Shown: in pieces, positions 1 through 6,496 of the stretch
Layout of the letters: each line of letters opens with the position of its first letter
Position numbering within the stretch: position 1 is the stretch's first letter
Source of the DNA: Verrucomicrobiota bacterium
GTDB lineage: Bacteria; Verrucomicrobiota; Verrucomicrobiia; Verrucomicrobiales; Akkermansiaceae
Assembly (NCBI GenBank): GCA_008932955.1
Contig: WBXE01000086.1
Coordinates: forward strand, 1 to 9,810
DNA: 9,810 nucleotides
Reading direction: 5' to 3'
Translations under genes and position numbers: made by a program
Notes under the pieces: generated by a model
What the model saw: only the letters and a program-made list of their open reading frames with translations
Databases searched by the model: none
Told to the model about the DNA's origin: nothing

Positions 1-36
1 ATCCCCCAACACTGCGCAAAGCTCCTTTCCACCCAA

Positions 37-54
37 AATTCACAATTCACAATT
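37..54. repeat. short AATTCAC tandem repeat upstream of trpA
   Basis: Two perfect copies of the 7-mer AATTCAC (37-43 and 44-50) are followed by a partial third copy (AATT). They lie in the AT-richer start of an otherwise GC-rich leader (1-141). The rest of the leader has no coding signal that I recognise. It ends in a C-rich, Shine-Dalgarno-free run just before the trpA ATG. The repeat may be a slippage product or part of a promoter region; no function can be assigned. Confidence 0.5.
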
Positions 55-141
55 GCCTGCGCCCATGCCATTTTGGGCTGCGCCGGTTTTCTCCAAGCTC
101 GCTAGCGCTCACTCCGCCTTCAAAATCCCTCCCCCCCTCCC

Positions 142-942
142 ATGCCCAACCGCCTCGACACCACCTTCGCCCGCCTCCGCGAGGCTCGCCAAACTGCCTT
201 CGTCGCCTACGTCGCCGCCGGCGACCCGGATTTCGCAAGCTCGCTGGAAATCATCCGCAGCCTCGCCGATGCCGGCGCCGACGTCATTGAATTGGGCCTG
301 CCGTTCTCCGACCCGCTGGCCGATGGCATTGTCAACCAACTCGCCGCCGAGCGCGCGCTCAAGGCCGGCATGACCACCGCCCGCGCCCTCGAGTTGATCC
401 GCGAGTTCCGCAGCACCCATCAAACCCCCATCGTCCTCTTCACCTATCTGAATCCCATCTACAGCTACGGCTTTGAGGCCTTCCACCGCGATGCCGCCGC
501 TGCCGGCGCCGATGGCATTTTATTGCTCGACCTGCCGCCTGATGAGGCCGCCCTCAACCCGGAACTCGCCGCCGCCACCGGCCTCAAATCCATCCGTCTC
601 ATCGCCCCCTCCACCCCGCCCGACCGCGTCAAACTCCTCGCCCAATCCGCCGAGGGCTTCATCTACGCCCTGTCCCGCAGCGGCGTCACCGGCGCCCACG
701 GCGCACCCTCCGCTAATATCGCCGCCCTCGTCGCCTCCATCAAAGAACATACCGATGTTCCGGTATGTGTCGGATTCGGCATCAGCACTCCGCAGCAAGC
801 CGCGATGGTGGCCGCCGCAGCCGACGGGGTGATTGTCGGCTCAGCCATTGTCGAGCAAATCCAGCTCCACCCGGAGGCTCCCGCCGCCGCGGTGCTAGCC
901 TTCAGCGCCCCGCTCATCGCCGCCACCAAGGCCGCGACGTAG
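142..942 (+). CDS. trpA: tryptophan synthase alpha subunit
   Basis: TrpA (266 aa, normal family length) is a cytoplasmic TIM barrel. It splits indole-3-glycerol phosphate into indole and glyceraldehyde 3-phosphate and passes indole to the beta subunit TrpB in the last step of tryptophan synthesis. The family signature is at residues 50-62, where Glu50 and Asp61 align with the catalytic Glu49 and Asp60 of the enterobacterial enzyme. Other family blocks are AAGDPDF (25-31), TYLNPIYSYG (101-110), the SRSGVTGAHG loop (178-187) and the phosphate-binding GFGIS (211-215) and VGSAIV (232-237). One oddity is that the usual DGPxIQ after the catalytic Asp reads DGIVNQ. The ATG at 142 lets the protein begin at the usual place before the first barrel helix; the sequence before it is C-rich with no Shine-Dalgarno site. 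trpB does not precede it in the 141 bp available. Confidence in the family is very high. Confidence 0.96.
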   Translation: MPNRLDTTFARLREARQTAFVAYVAAGDPDFASSLEIIRSLADAGADVIELGLPFSDPLADGIVNQLAAERALKAGMTTARALELIREFRSTHQTPIVLFTYLNPIYSYGFEAFHRDAAAAGADGILLLDLPPDEAALNPELAAATGLKSIRLIAPSTPPDRVKLLAQSAEGFIYALSRSGVTGAHGAPSANIAALVASIKEHTDVPVCVGFGISTPQQAAMVAAAADGVIVGSAIVEQIQLHPEAPAAAVLAFSAPLIAATKAAT

Positions 943-1019
943 AGCATGGGGTCGGACCATCCCTCCGTCGGGGCATTTCAAGGCTTGTCAGCCCCACCGC
1001 AAAAGGGTAAACGTCAATC

Positions 1020-1544
1020 ATGCATGTCCCTCTCGTGATGACCGTGATGGGCAAGGACCGCCCGGGCTTGGTGGAAACGGTGGCACGCCTGGTGGCGGAC
1101 CACGGCGGCAACTGGCTGGAAAGCCGGATGTGCCGTCTGGGCGGTGAGTTTGCCGGCATCCTGCAAGTCCACGTCGCCAAAGAGAACCAAGCGGCTTTGG
1201 AGGCCGCCTTGCAGGAGTTGGGCCGGCAGGGGTTGGCAGTCCATGTGCAAGTGGACCGGGGTGGCGCCGCCGCACCGCTGTTGCGTCAGGCCCGCTTGGA
1301 AATCGTCGGTCAGGACCGTCCCGGCATGGTCCAACAGATTGCTGCGGCGCTGGCGCAGCACGGGGTCAACATCGAGGAATTCACCAGTGCGTGCAGCAGT
1401 GCGCCGATGTCCGGTGAGAGGCTCTTCCATGCCAGCATCAGGATGGAAATACCCAGCGCCTGCCACCTCGCCGACTTGCGCTGCGAGGTGGAAAAGCTCG
1501 CCAACGATCTGATGGTGGACGCGGATTTCGAGGAACTGGGGTGA
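1020..1544 (+). CDS. two-ACT-domain regulatory protein, GcvR-like
   Basis: This 174-aa cytoplasmic protein consists of two ACT domains and nothing else. The first spans about residues 3-78, with GKDRPGLVETVA at 11-22 and the NWLESRMCRLGGEFAG stretch at 31-46. The second spans about residues 92-170, with GQDRPGMVQQIA at 97-108 and SAPMSGERLFHA at 127-138, ending in the LMVDADF block. These blocks are typical of the GcvR family, known in E. coli as a glycine-responsive partner that represses the glycine cleavage operon through GcvA. ACT domains usually bind small amino acids, so this is probably an amino-acid-sensing regulator with no enzymatic part. It starts 77 bp after trpA, so co-transcription is possible but unproven. 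The ATG at 1020 has only a weak AAGGG about 13 nt upstream. The gcvR name is not given because no GcvA or glycine-cleavage gene is in view. Confidence 0.85.
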   Translation: MHVPLVMTVMGKDRPGLVETVARLVADHGGNWLESRMCRLGGEFAGILQVHVAKENQAALEAALQELGRQGLAVHVQVDRGGAAAPLLRQARLEIVGQDRPGMVQQIAAALAQHGVNIEEFTSACSSAPMSGERLFHASIRMEIPSACHLADLRCEVEKLANDLMVDADFEELG

Positions 1545-1583
1545 AGGCCAAGGCCGATGGGAAGAGATCGAGGAACTCACCGC

Positions 1584-1683
1584 TCAGATTCCGTTGCCGG
1601 CGCCGTAAGGCTCGATCATGTAACACATATTCTTGTCCCCGCGGCCGCTTAAGTTGACCGCGAGGAAATTTCCGCGTGGCCAA
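1584..1683 (-). pseudogene. possible 3' remnant of trpB (tryptophan synthase beta)
   Basis: Read on the minus strand, an open stretch between two stop codons encodes FLAVNLSGRGDKNM followed by CYMIEPYGAGNGI and a stop. The VNLSGRGDKN part matches the highly conserved C-terminal TrpB block (VNLSGRGDKD), whose Ser contacts the PLP cofactor. TrpB normally ends 10-20 residues after this block, which fits the distance to the stop here. An in-frame stop lies about 14 codons upstream of the block, and the rest of the gene is absent; mprF occupies that side. This looks like a decayed tail of a trpB copy in the opposite orientation to trpA. The match is short, so chance is possible, and I cannot tell whether a complete trpB exists elsewhere. 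Confidence 0.42.
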
Positions 1684-1698
1684 CTTCAAGCGAGCCGC
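1641..1698. repeat. 58-bp near-perfect inverted repeat in the gap before mprF
   Basis: The two halves pair around a centre at 1668/1669. GCGGCCGCTTAAGTTG (1641-1656) is the reverse complement of 1681-1698 if two single bases (1687 and 1693) are left out. The inner part (1658-1668 against 1669-1679) pairs through CCGCG and GGAAATTTCC, with one mismatch and one G-T wobble. The left arm coincides with codons of the trpB-like remnant, so the element may be an inverted duplication at a rearrangement junction or a REP-like element. As RNA it would fold into a long hairpin, but no T-run follows, so it is a poor intrinsic terminator. It lies upstream of the chosen mprF start. Confidence 0.75.
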
Positions 1699-1761
1699 CG
1701 TTTTACCATTCGGGCCTTGGCCGCTTCAAACTTCGGTTTTCAGGTTGAAGCCACGCCCGGA

Positions 1762-4566
1762 ATGAGTTTAGCTCCCCCGCACCTGCCACAGGGCGCAGGA
1801 TGGCTTCAAGGCATGGTTCGCTCACTTCATTTGGAAAAAATCAGACGGCTGTTCACCGTGCTGCTGCCCTTCGCGTGGCTGGCGGTACTGGTGGTCGCCG
1901 TGCTATCGTTGTATCGCGAATGGGGCGGCATCCATCTCGACGATATCAACGCGGCCTTGCTGCGCATCGGACCGTGGCACCTGGCGATCTCGCTCGGTCT
2001 AACGGCCGTGAGTTTGCTGCTCAACGCGTCGCTGGATTTGGTGGCGCTGCGCTGGTTAGGGCGCAAGCTACCGGTGGGCCAGGTGCTCGGCACGGCATTG
2101 ATTGCGAGTTCCTTCAGCATGAATGGCGGGGGCACGGTACTGGGAGGAGGCACCATTCGCATGCGTTTCTACGGCAACATGGGCCTGGGCGGCGCGGAGA
2201 TTGCCAGACTCACCGGTTTTCTGTTGGTTGCCGGTTGGCTCGGTCACGCGCTGCTCGCCGGGGTCCTGCTGTTGAGTGCGCCGCCGGACCTGCCGTGGTT
2301 ACCGGAGGCGGCCGGACGCGCCATCGGGTCCGTGTTGCTGCTTTCCTGTGGCGGGCTCGTCGCCCTCTCCATCACCGGTTGGCGTGGCCGCAAACTTGAC
2401 TTTTTGCCGCCCTTTAAAATCCTCATGGCGACGCTGTTCATCTCGGCGTTGGACTGGTTGTTCGCCGGCCTGGCGCTGCGAGTGTTTCTGCCGCAGGCCG
2501 TCTCCACGCTGGCATTTCTCGCCGCCACCGCCGTCGGCCAAGCCTTGGGCGCCGCCAGCCAAGTGCCCGGCGGCGTCGGCGTGATGGAACTTTCTATCAG
2601 CAAACTCGCCGCCGGCTTAATGCCCGCCCCGATGATTGCCAGTGCGCTGCTGACGTACCGACTCATCTATTATCTCATCCCCTTCATCATTGCGGTGGCC
2701 GCCGTGGGTGCCCGCGAAATGTGGCGCAAACGCCACTGGGCCAAACTCACCGTCGATGGCACCGCTCGCGCTTGGTCGGCCATCGCGCCGCGCTTGGCCG
2801 GCATGAGCGCCCTGGCAGGCGGCTTTGTATTGATGCTTTCGGCCACCACGCCGATGGAAGCGAGTCGGCGGATATTGTTAGAAGAATTCATTCCGCTGCC
2901 GTTTGTCGAAGCCTCGCATTTTCTATCCAGTATTGTGGGTGCGATCATGATCATCGTGGCCAACGGTTTATTGCGGCGAGTGCATGCCGCGTGGTGGATT
3001 GCGGTGCTGATGGCCGGCGGCGGAGTGGTATTTTCGCTGCTCAAGGGCTTTGATTGGGAGGAAGCAGTGGTGTTGTGCGTGTTTCTGGCGGCCTTGCTGC
3101 CATTCCGGGCCAAGTTCCATCGCCACGCCGCCATCTGGACCCGCCGCTTCACGCTACAATGGTGGGCCCTAATTCTATCCATGATCGGGATCACCATCTG
3201 GTTTGGTTTTTACACAAGCCGCCACGTCGGTTATGAATCCGACTTGTGGTGGCAGTATTCCTTTGAAAACGACGCTGCCCGCTTGCTGCGGAGCATGTCC
3301 GGCAGCGCCTTCATCGTGCTGCTGGTGGCCCTAACCCAATGGCTGCGCCCGGCTCCGCCCCGCGCCCCATGGCCGCTACCCGATCCGGAAAAAATCGCCG
3401 AACTGGTGGCGCACTCAGCGCGTTCCAGCAGCGCGCTGGCGCTGGTAGGCGACAAGCAATTCCTGTTTAATCATGACCAGAGCGCGTTTTTAATGTATGG
3501 CGACCAGGGCCGCACGCGGGTGGCCCTAGCCGATCCGGTGGGCGACGAGGAGAAATTTGAAGGCCTGTATTGGCGCTTCAGCGAACAAGCTCACGACGAG
3601 GGGCGGCGGGTCGCGTTCTATCAAGTAAGTGCGGCCCTCATTCCCACCTGTGTGGAAATGGGGCTGCGCGTGTACAAACTCGGCGAGGCAGCGATGGTGC
3701 CGCTCGATACCTTTGATCTGGCAACAGGCGAATTGAAAAAATTCCGCAAGGTGCTCAACCGGATGGAGCGCGAGGGCTGGAGCTTTGAAATCTGGCAACC
3801 TGAGCAAGTCGCCGCACGCATCGCCCAACTGCGCGCCGTCTCCGATGCCTGGCTGGCCCACACCGACGCCCGCGAAAAAGGGTTTTCGTTGGGCCGCTTC
3901 GACGAGGCTTACCTGTGCCAACTGCCAGTAGCCGTGCTCATCATTGACGAGCGAGTGGTCGCCTTCGGCAACCTGTGGCCGGGCAATGGCAAGGACGAAC
4001 TGTCCACCGACCTGATGCGGCACTTTCCCGACGCGCCTAACGGTGTGATGGACTGCCTGTTTGTGCAATTGATGTTATGGGGCAAACAGCAGGGCTATCA
4101 ATGGTTCGATCTCGGCATGGCTCCCTTGTCAGGCCTGGCCCCCCGCCAACTCTCGCCGCTGTGGAGCCGTATCGGCGGCTTGATCTATGATCGCGGCGAG
4201 GCATTCTACAATTTCAACGGCCTGCGGGCCTGGAAAAGTAAGTTCCAACCGGTATGGCAACCGCGCTACCTCGCTATCTCAAAAGCCTGGGACTTGCCCG
4301 CTGTCATTCTCGATATCACCACACTCATCGGCAAGCCGTCGTTGCGCCCACGCAAACCGCCCGCAGGCGAGCCGCCCAATACTGTCCGCTTAGCTGACAC
4401 TGGAAAGGACAGGAAGAATGGCGGCGGGCAGGATGCCCGCACCACCGTGGACCGGGCATCCTGCCCGGAGCCGTCTTTTGCTAAACCATGTGCTAATCTA
4501 ACAGTATTGGGAGAGCCGCCAACCAACCACCCCGACGCGAATCCCCCACCTCCCCCCTCACCATGA
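1762..4566 (+). CDS. mprF: MprF/LpiA-type aminoacyl-phosphatidylglycerol synthase and flippase
   Basis: This inner-membrane enzyme transfers an amino acid (lysine in the best-known members) from aminoacyl-tRNA to phosphatidylglycerol and flips the product outward, making the envelope less anionic. From the ATG at 1762 it is 934 aa. A multi-spanning flippase region begins at about residue 30 and fills roughly the first 530 residues. The C-terminal cytosolic synthase domain (DUF2156, GNAT-like) covers about residues 555-850. Its family blocks are HDQSAFLMYGDQGRTRVALA, EKGFSLGRFDEAYL, DLMRHFPDAPNGVMD and FDLGMAPLSGL. The amino acid used cannot be read from sequence. Both 1762 and the ATG at 1813 are possible starts, as neither has a convincing Shine-Dalgarno site; an earlier TTG at 1633 would run through the inverted repeat and is unlikely. 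The last 70-odd residues (from about 4345) lie outside the family, are partly encoded by a palindromic repeat, and end in a proline run. The stop overlaps the next ATG (ATGA). Confidence 0.93.
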   Translation: MSLAPPHLPQGAGWLQGMVRSLHLEKIRRLFTVLLPFAWLAVLVVAVLSLYREWGGIHLDDINAALLRIGPWHLAISLGLTAVSLLLNASLDLVALRWLGRKLPVGQVLGTALIASSFSMNGGGTVLGGGTIRMRFYGNMGLGGAEIARLTGFLLVAGWLGHALLAGVLLLSAPPDLPWLPEAAGRAIGSVLLLSCGGLVALSITGWRGRKLDFLPPFKILMATLFISALDWLFAGLALRVFLPQAVSTLAFLAATAVGQALGAASQVPGGVGVMELSISKLAAGLMPAPMIASALLTYRLIYYLIPFIIAVAAVGAREMWRKRHWAKLTVDGTARAWSAIAPRLAGMSALAGGFVLMLSATTPMEASRRILLEEFIPLPFVEASHFLSSIVGAIMIIVANGLLRRVHAAWWIAVLMAGGGVVFSLLKGFDWEEAVVLCVFLAALLPFRAKFHRHAAIWTRRFTLQWWALILSMIGITIWFGFYTSRHVGYESDLWWQYSFENDAARLLRSMSGSAFIVLLVALTQWLRPAPPRAPWPLPDPEKIAELVAHSARSSSALALVGDKQFLFNHDQSAFLMYGDQGRTRVALADPVGDEEKFEGLYWRFSEQAHDEGRRVAFYQVSAALIPTCVEMGLRVYKLGEAAMVPLDTFDLATGELKKFRKVLNRMEREGWSFEIWQPEQVAARIAQLRAVSDAWLAHTDAREKGFSLGRFDEAYLCQLPVAVLIIDERVVAFGNLWPGNGKDELSTDLMRHFPDAPNGVMDCLFVQLMLWGKQQGYQWFDLGMAPLSGLAPRQLSPLWSRIGGLIYDRGEAFYNFNGLRAWKSKFQPVWQPRYLAISKAWDLPAVILDITTLIGKPSLRPRKPPAGEPPNTVRLADTGKDRKNGGGQDARTTVDRASCPEPSFAKPCANLTVLGEPPTNHPDANPPPPPSP
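4370..4517. repeat. palindromic repeat element inside the 3' end of mprF
   Basis: The core is a 15-bp perfect inverted repeat, 4425-4439 against 4453-4467 (CGGGCAGGATGCCCG and its complement). Its loop continues the dyad (CCAC at 4442-4445, GTGG at 4447-4450), so 4425-4467 is almost fully symmetric about 4446. A second outer pair, CCCAATACTGT (4375-4385) and ACAGTATTGGG (4501-4511), gives the element clear ends, roughly 140 bp apart. Because of the symmetry both strands encode related peptides: + has PPNTVRLA and GQDARTTVDRASCP, while - has SPNTVRLA and GQDARSTVVRASCP. This looks like a non-autonomous REP- or MITE-like element that entered the end of mprF without breaking the frame. From memory, peptides of this type recur in predicted Verrucomicrobiota proteins, but I could not search for copies. 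Confidence 0.8.
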
Positions 4567-5387
4567 GTGCTTCCAAATGGCGCTGGCTGCGGCGCGTGCT
4601 CTTAGCTATCCAACTATTGCTGTTGCTGCCGATCGGCTGGTTCATCTATCACCTGCTGATGCCCCGCAACTACTCCAGCACCGAGGCGGAGGTGCTGCCA
4701 CTTAATCTAACCACCGGCACGTTCCAAACAACCTACTACGCCGCAGCCAACCCCAGGGGCGTTCTCATCGTCGCCACCGGTGATGGCGGCTGGTCCGGGC
4801 AATGGGAGGAGCCCATGGCACGGCACGCCGCCGCCGCCGGCTATGCAGTGGGCGGCTGGGATTGCCGAAACTTTGCCAACACCCGCTCTTTCAACCAGGC
4901 ACAGCTGGTGGAGGCGTTCAATGCCGCCGCGACTGCCGTGCGCCAACGCGCCCAACTCCCCGCCACCTGCCCGGTCTGGTACACCGGCTGGTCCACCGGC
5001 GCCGAATGGGCGCTGGCCGCCGCCGCCAGCCCGCAGCGCCAGCCCCATCTCATCGGCGTGCTGCCTGCCGCACCCGGCCAGCGCAGCCGTTATGGGATCA
5101 ACCGCGAGGATTTGCTAGGCCTCCCGTCCACCGGACCCGGGTCATTCGCTCTGACGGAACTTGCCCCCGCACTGCACGGAATCCACGTCGCTCAGTTTTC
5201 CGCCGGGCTAGATCCGTTGGACGACGCCTCCTGGTTAGATACGCTCGGACCGCAGACCCCGCACAAGCTCATCCGCATTCCCGGCGTACTTCACGACATG
5301 GACGGCGCAGGCGAGCGCTTCCAAGCCGAATTCGACATGGCAATCCAATGGATGTTAGACACACCCTGCCAGCCGCAGGCGCTCTGA
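4563..5387 (+). CDS. VirJ/AcvB-type serine hydrolase, putative aminoacyl-PG hydrolase
   Basis: This 274-aa alpha/beta hydrolase of the VirJ/AcvB virulence-protein family has one uncleaved-looking N-terminal membrane segment (about residues 12-32). That would anchor it in the inner membrane with the catalytic domain in the periplasm. The family motif ATGDGGWSG is at 71-79. The nucleophile elbow GWSTGAEW at 142-149 gives Ser144. Asp217 or Asp220 and His244 (in VLHDMDG) are plausible partners for a triad. In Agrobacterium and Rhizobium tropici, AcvB/AtvA acts next to LpiA (an MprF homologue), and AcvB removes the lysyl group from lysyl-PG. Here the gene overlaps mprF by 4 bp, which implies translational coupling and the same role. 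It is the short single-domain form, like VirJ, and lacks the extra N-terminal domain of AcvB. The ATG at 4563 is fixed by the overlap and by the anchor that follows. Substrate specificity is inferred from context. Confidence 0.85.
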   Translation: MSASKWRWLRRVLLAIQLLLLLPIGWFIYHLLMPRNYSSTEAEVLPLNLTTGTFQTTYYAAANPRGVLIVATGDGGWSGQWEEPMARHAAAAGYAVGGWDCRNFANTRSFNQAQLVEAFNAAATAVRQRAQLPATCPVWYTGWSTGAEWALAAAASPQRQPHLIGVLPAAPGQRSRYGINREDLLGLPSTGPGSFALTELAPALHGIHVAQFSAGLDPLDDASWLDTLGPQTPHKLIRIPGVLHDMDGAGERFQAEFDMAIQWMLDTPCQPQAL

Positions 5388-5410
5388 TGCAAGCGCCGCA
5401 AGCCGCGCAC

Positions 5411-5432
5411 AGCGGGGTCAGTCCCGCTTTTC
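5411..5432 (+). terminator. candidate intrinsic terminator after the mprF-hydrolase pair
   Basis: AGCGGG (5411-5416) pairs perfectly with CCCGCT (5423-5428), and a G-T pair closes the loop. The stem runs straight into TTTT (5428-5431). It lies 24 bp after the hydrolase stop, the right place to end the mprF operon. The T-run is short, so termination may be leaky. The right half of the stem is shared with a larger inverted repeat, so the two folds exclude each other. Confidence 0.45.
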
Positions 5433-5481
5433 AAGCATTCGGGCCCCGCTTCCACCACACCATGCTCGAAAAGCGGGACTG
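5419..5481. repeat. 20-bp-arm inverted repeat between hydrolase and methyltransferase genes
   Basis: CAGTCCCGCTTTTCAAGCAT (5419-5438) is the reverse complement of 5462-5481 with a single mismatch (5433 against 5467). The loop is 23 nt and GC-rich (5439-5461). The mismatch is A-C in a + strand transcript but a G-U wobble in a minus-strand transcript, so the fold is slightly better on the minus strand. No gene lies on that strand here. It resembles a REP-like unit or a bidirectional structure. It sits wholly between the hydrolase stop and the preferred methyltransferase start at 5548. Confidence 0.8.
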
Positions 5482-5547
5482 GTTCCATTGCCTGAGCGTG
5501 TACTTTTGATTCGTATCTCCCGCAATCTTGGCGCTAGGCTTTTCCGC

Positions 5548-6399
5548 ATGCCACCCCCACCACGCCGACCCTTTCGCAAGCCACCGCAATCCGGCCCGCA
5601 ATCCGGCCCCCAAGCCACCGGCAAGCCACCCGCAGTGCAGCGCGAGCAGGGGTGGGATCCGGTGGCCGCGTGGTATGACAAGCTAGTGGGGGACAGCGGC
5701 TCGGATTACCACCGCCAGGTCATATTGCCAGCCACCCTTCGACTGTTAGACCCACGGCCCGGCGAAGCCATTATTGACGTATGCTGTGGCCAGGGTGTGC
5801 TGCTCAAACCGTTATTGGAGTTGGGAGTTGGCAAAGTCATTGGGATCGATGCCAGCCCGCGCTTAATTGCTGCGGCTAAGGCGCGCTATGGCATGGAGCG
5901 GCGGGTGCAGCTCATCACCGCAGATGCGTGTGCGCCGGGAGCATGGGCCGATGGCCGCCAAGATGCGGCCACATGTGTGATGGCGGTGCATGACGTGGCC
6001 GATGCGGTGGCGTTGTTTGCTAATATGGCCCGGGCGCTCAAGCCGGGGGGGCGGGCGGTGGTGGTGCTAATGCACCCGTGTTTCCGGATTCCGCGGCAAA
6101 GCCACTGGGGCTGGGATGCAGAGCACAAAATCCAATACCGGCGGCTGGACGCCTACGCATCGGCGGGAGCCATTTCTATCACCACGCATCCGGGCAAAGC
6201 GAGCGGCGAGCAGACAACTTTTCATCATCGTCCGCTGGGCGAGTTGCTCAGGGCCATTGGCCAAGGTGGGCTCGCTGTGACCGCCTGCGAGGAACTCTAC
6301 AGCCACCGCCGCTCGCAAACCGGTGGCCCGTTCAGCATGGCGGAGCACCGCGCAGCCCAGGAGTTTCCCTTGTTCCTCGCCCTCACGGCGCGATCCTGA
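5548..6399 (+). CDS. class I SAM-dependent methyltransferase, substrate unknown
   Basis: This 283-aa cytoplasmic protein has a Rossmann-type methyltransferase core. SAM-binding motif I is IIDVCCGQG (75-83), with the acidic residue after strand 2 at Asp101 (VIGIDAS) and the post-motif ALKPGGRAVVV (163-173). The C-terminal half carries HPCFRIPRQSHWGWD (176-190), TTFHHRPLGELL (223-234) and GGPFSMAEHRAAQEFP (259-274). I recall this combination from uncharacterised methyltransferases annotated as type 11; the histidine- and arginine-rich blocks probably shape the substrate site. Residues 1-35 are basic, rich in proline and glutamine and probably disordered; they include a QSGPQSGP repeat. The ATG at 5548 is preferred because the in-frame TTG at 5488 would begin just after the inverted repeat and add 20 residues with no family similarity. 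No Shine-Dalgarno site is clear. The gene lies 160 bp after the hydrolase and is probably a separate unit. No substrate can be named. Confidence 0.85.
   Translation: MPPPPRRPFRKPPQSGPQSGPQATGKPPAVQREQGWDPVAAWYDKLVGDSGSDYHRQVILPATLRLLDPRPGEAIIDVCCGQGVLLKPLLELGVGKVIGIDASPRLIAAAKARYGMERRVQLITADACAPGAWADGRQDAATCVMAVHDVADAVALFANMARALKPGGRAVVVLMHPCFRIPRQSHWGWDAEHKIQYRRLDAYASAGAISITTHPGKASGEQTTFHHRPLGELLRAIGQGGLAVTACEELYSHRRSQTGGPFSMAEHRAAQEFPLFLALTARS
5586..5609 (+). repeat. 12-bp in-frame direct repeat in the methyltransferase gene
   Basis: GCAATCCGGCCC occurs twice in tandem (5586-5597 and 5598-5609), encoding the QSGP QSGP stretch of the disordered N-terminal tail. It is an in-frame slippage-type duplication and would not disturb the catalytic core. 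Confidence 0.8.
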
Positions 6400-6496
6400 A
6401 AGAAACCGATCGCAAGTGGCACTCATGGCTTCGAGCCCATCGAGCTGCGACTTGTGGGCAAGAATGTCTAGCAGCGTAGGGAGACGCGGCAAACAC

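Noticed and set aside
1641..1698. The long inverted repeat as an intrinsic terminator for the ACT gene
   Set aside because: No T-tract follows either arm, and it is about 100 bp beyond the stop codon; the repeat or inverted-duplication reading fits better.
1633..1761. An earlier in-frame TTG start that would add 43 residues to MprF
   Set aside because: The extension is encoded by the inverted repeat and the sequence after it, has no family similarity, and lies before the normal first membrane segment; 1762 or 1813 is more plausible.
3526..4068. Long open stretch on the minus strand within mprF (180 codons)
   Set aside because: It lies opposite well-conserved MprF synthase motifs; long antisense frames are expected in GC-rich coding DNA, and the translation matches no family I know.
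5488..5547. TTG start adding 20 residues to the methyltransferase
   Set aside because: It begins just beyond the 5419-5481 inverted repeat, has no ribosome-binding site, and adds nothing that resembles the family.
6390..6413. GCGATC/GATCGC inverted repeat at the methyltransferase stop as a terminator
   Set aside because: The stem is only 6 bp, starts inside the coding region and is not followed by a T-run.
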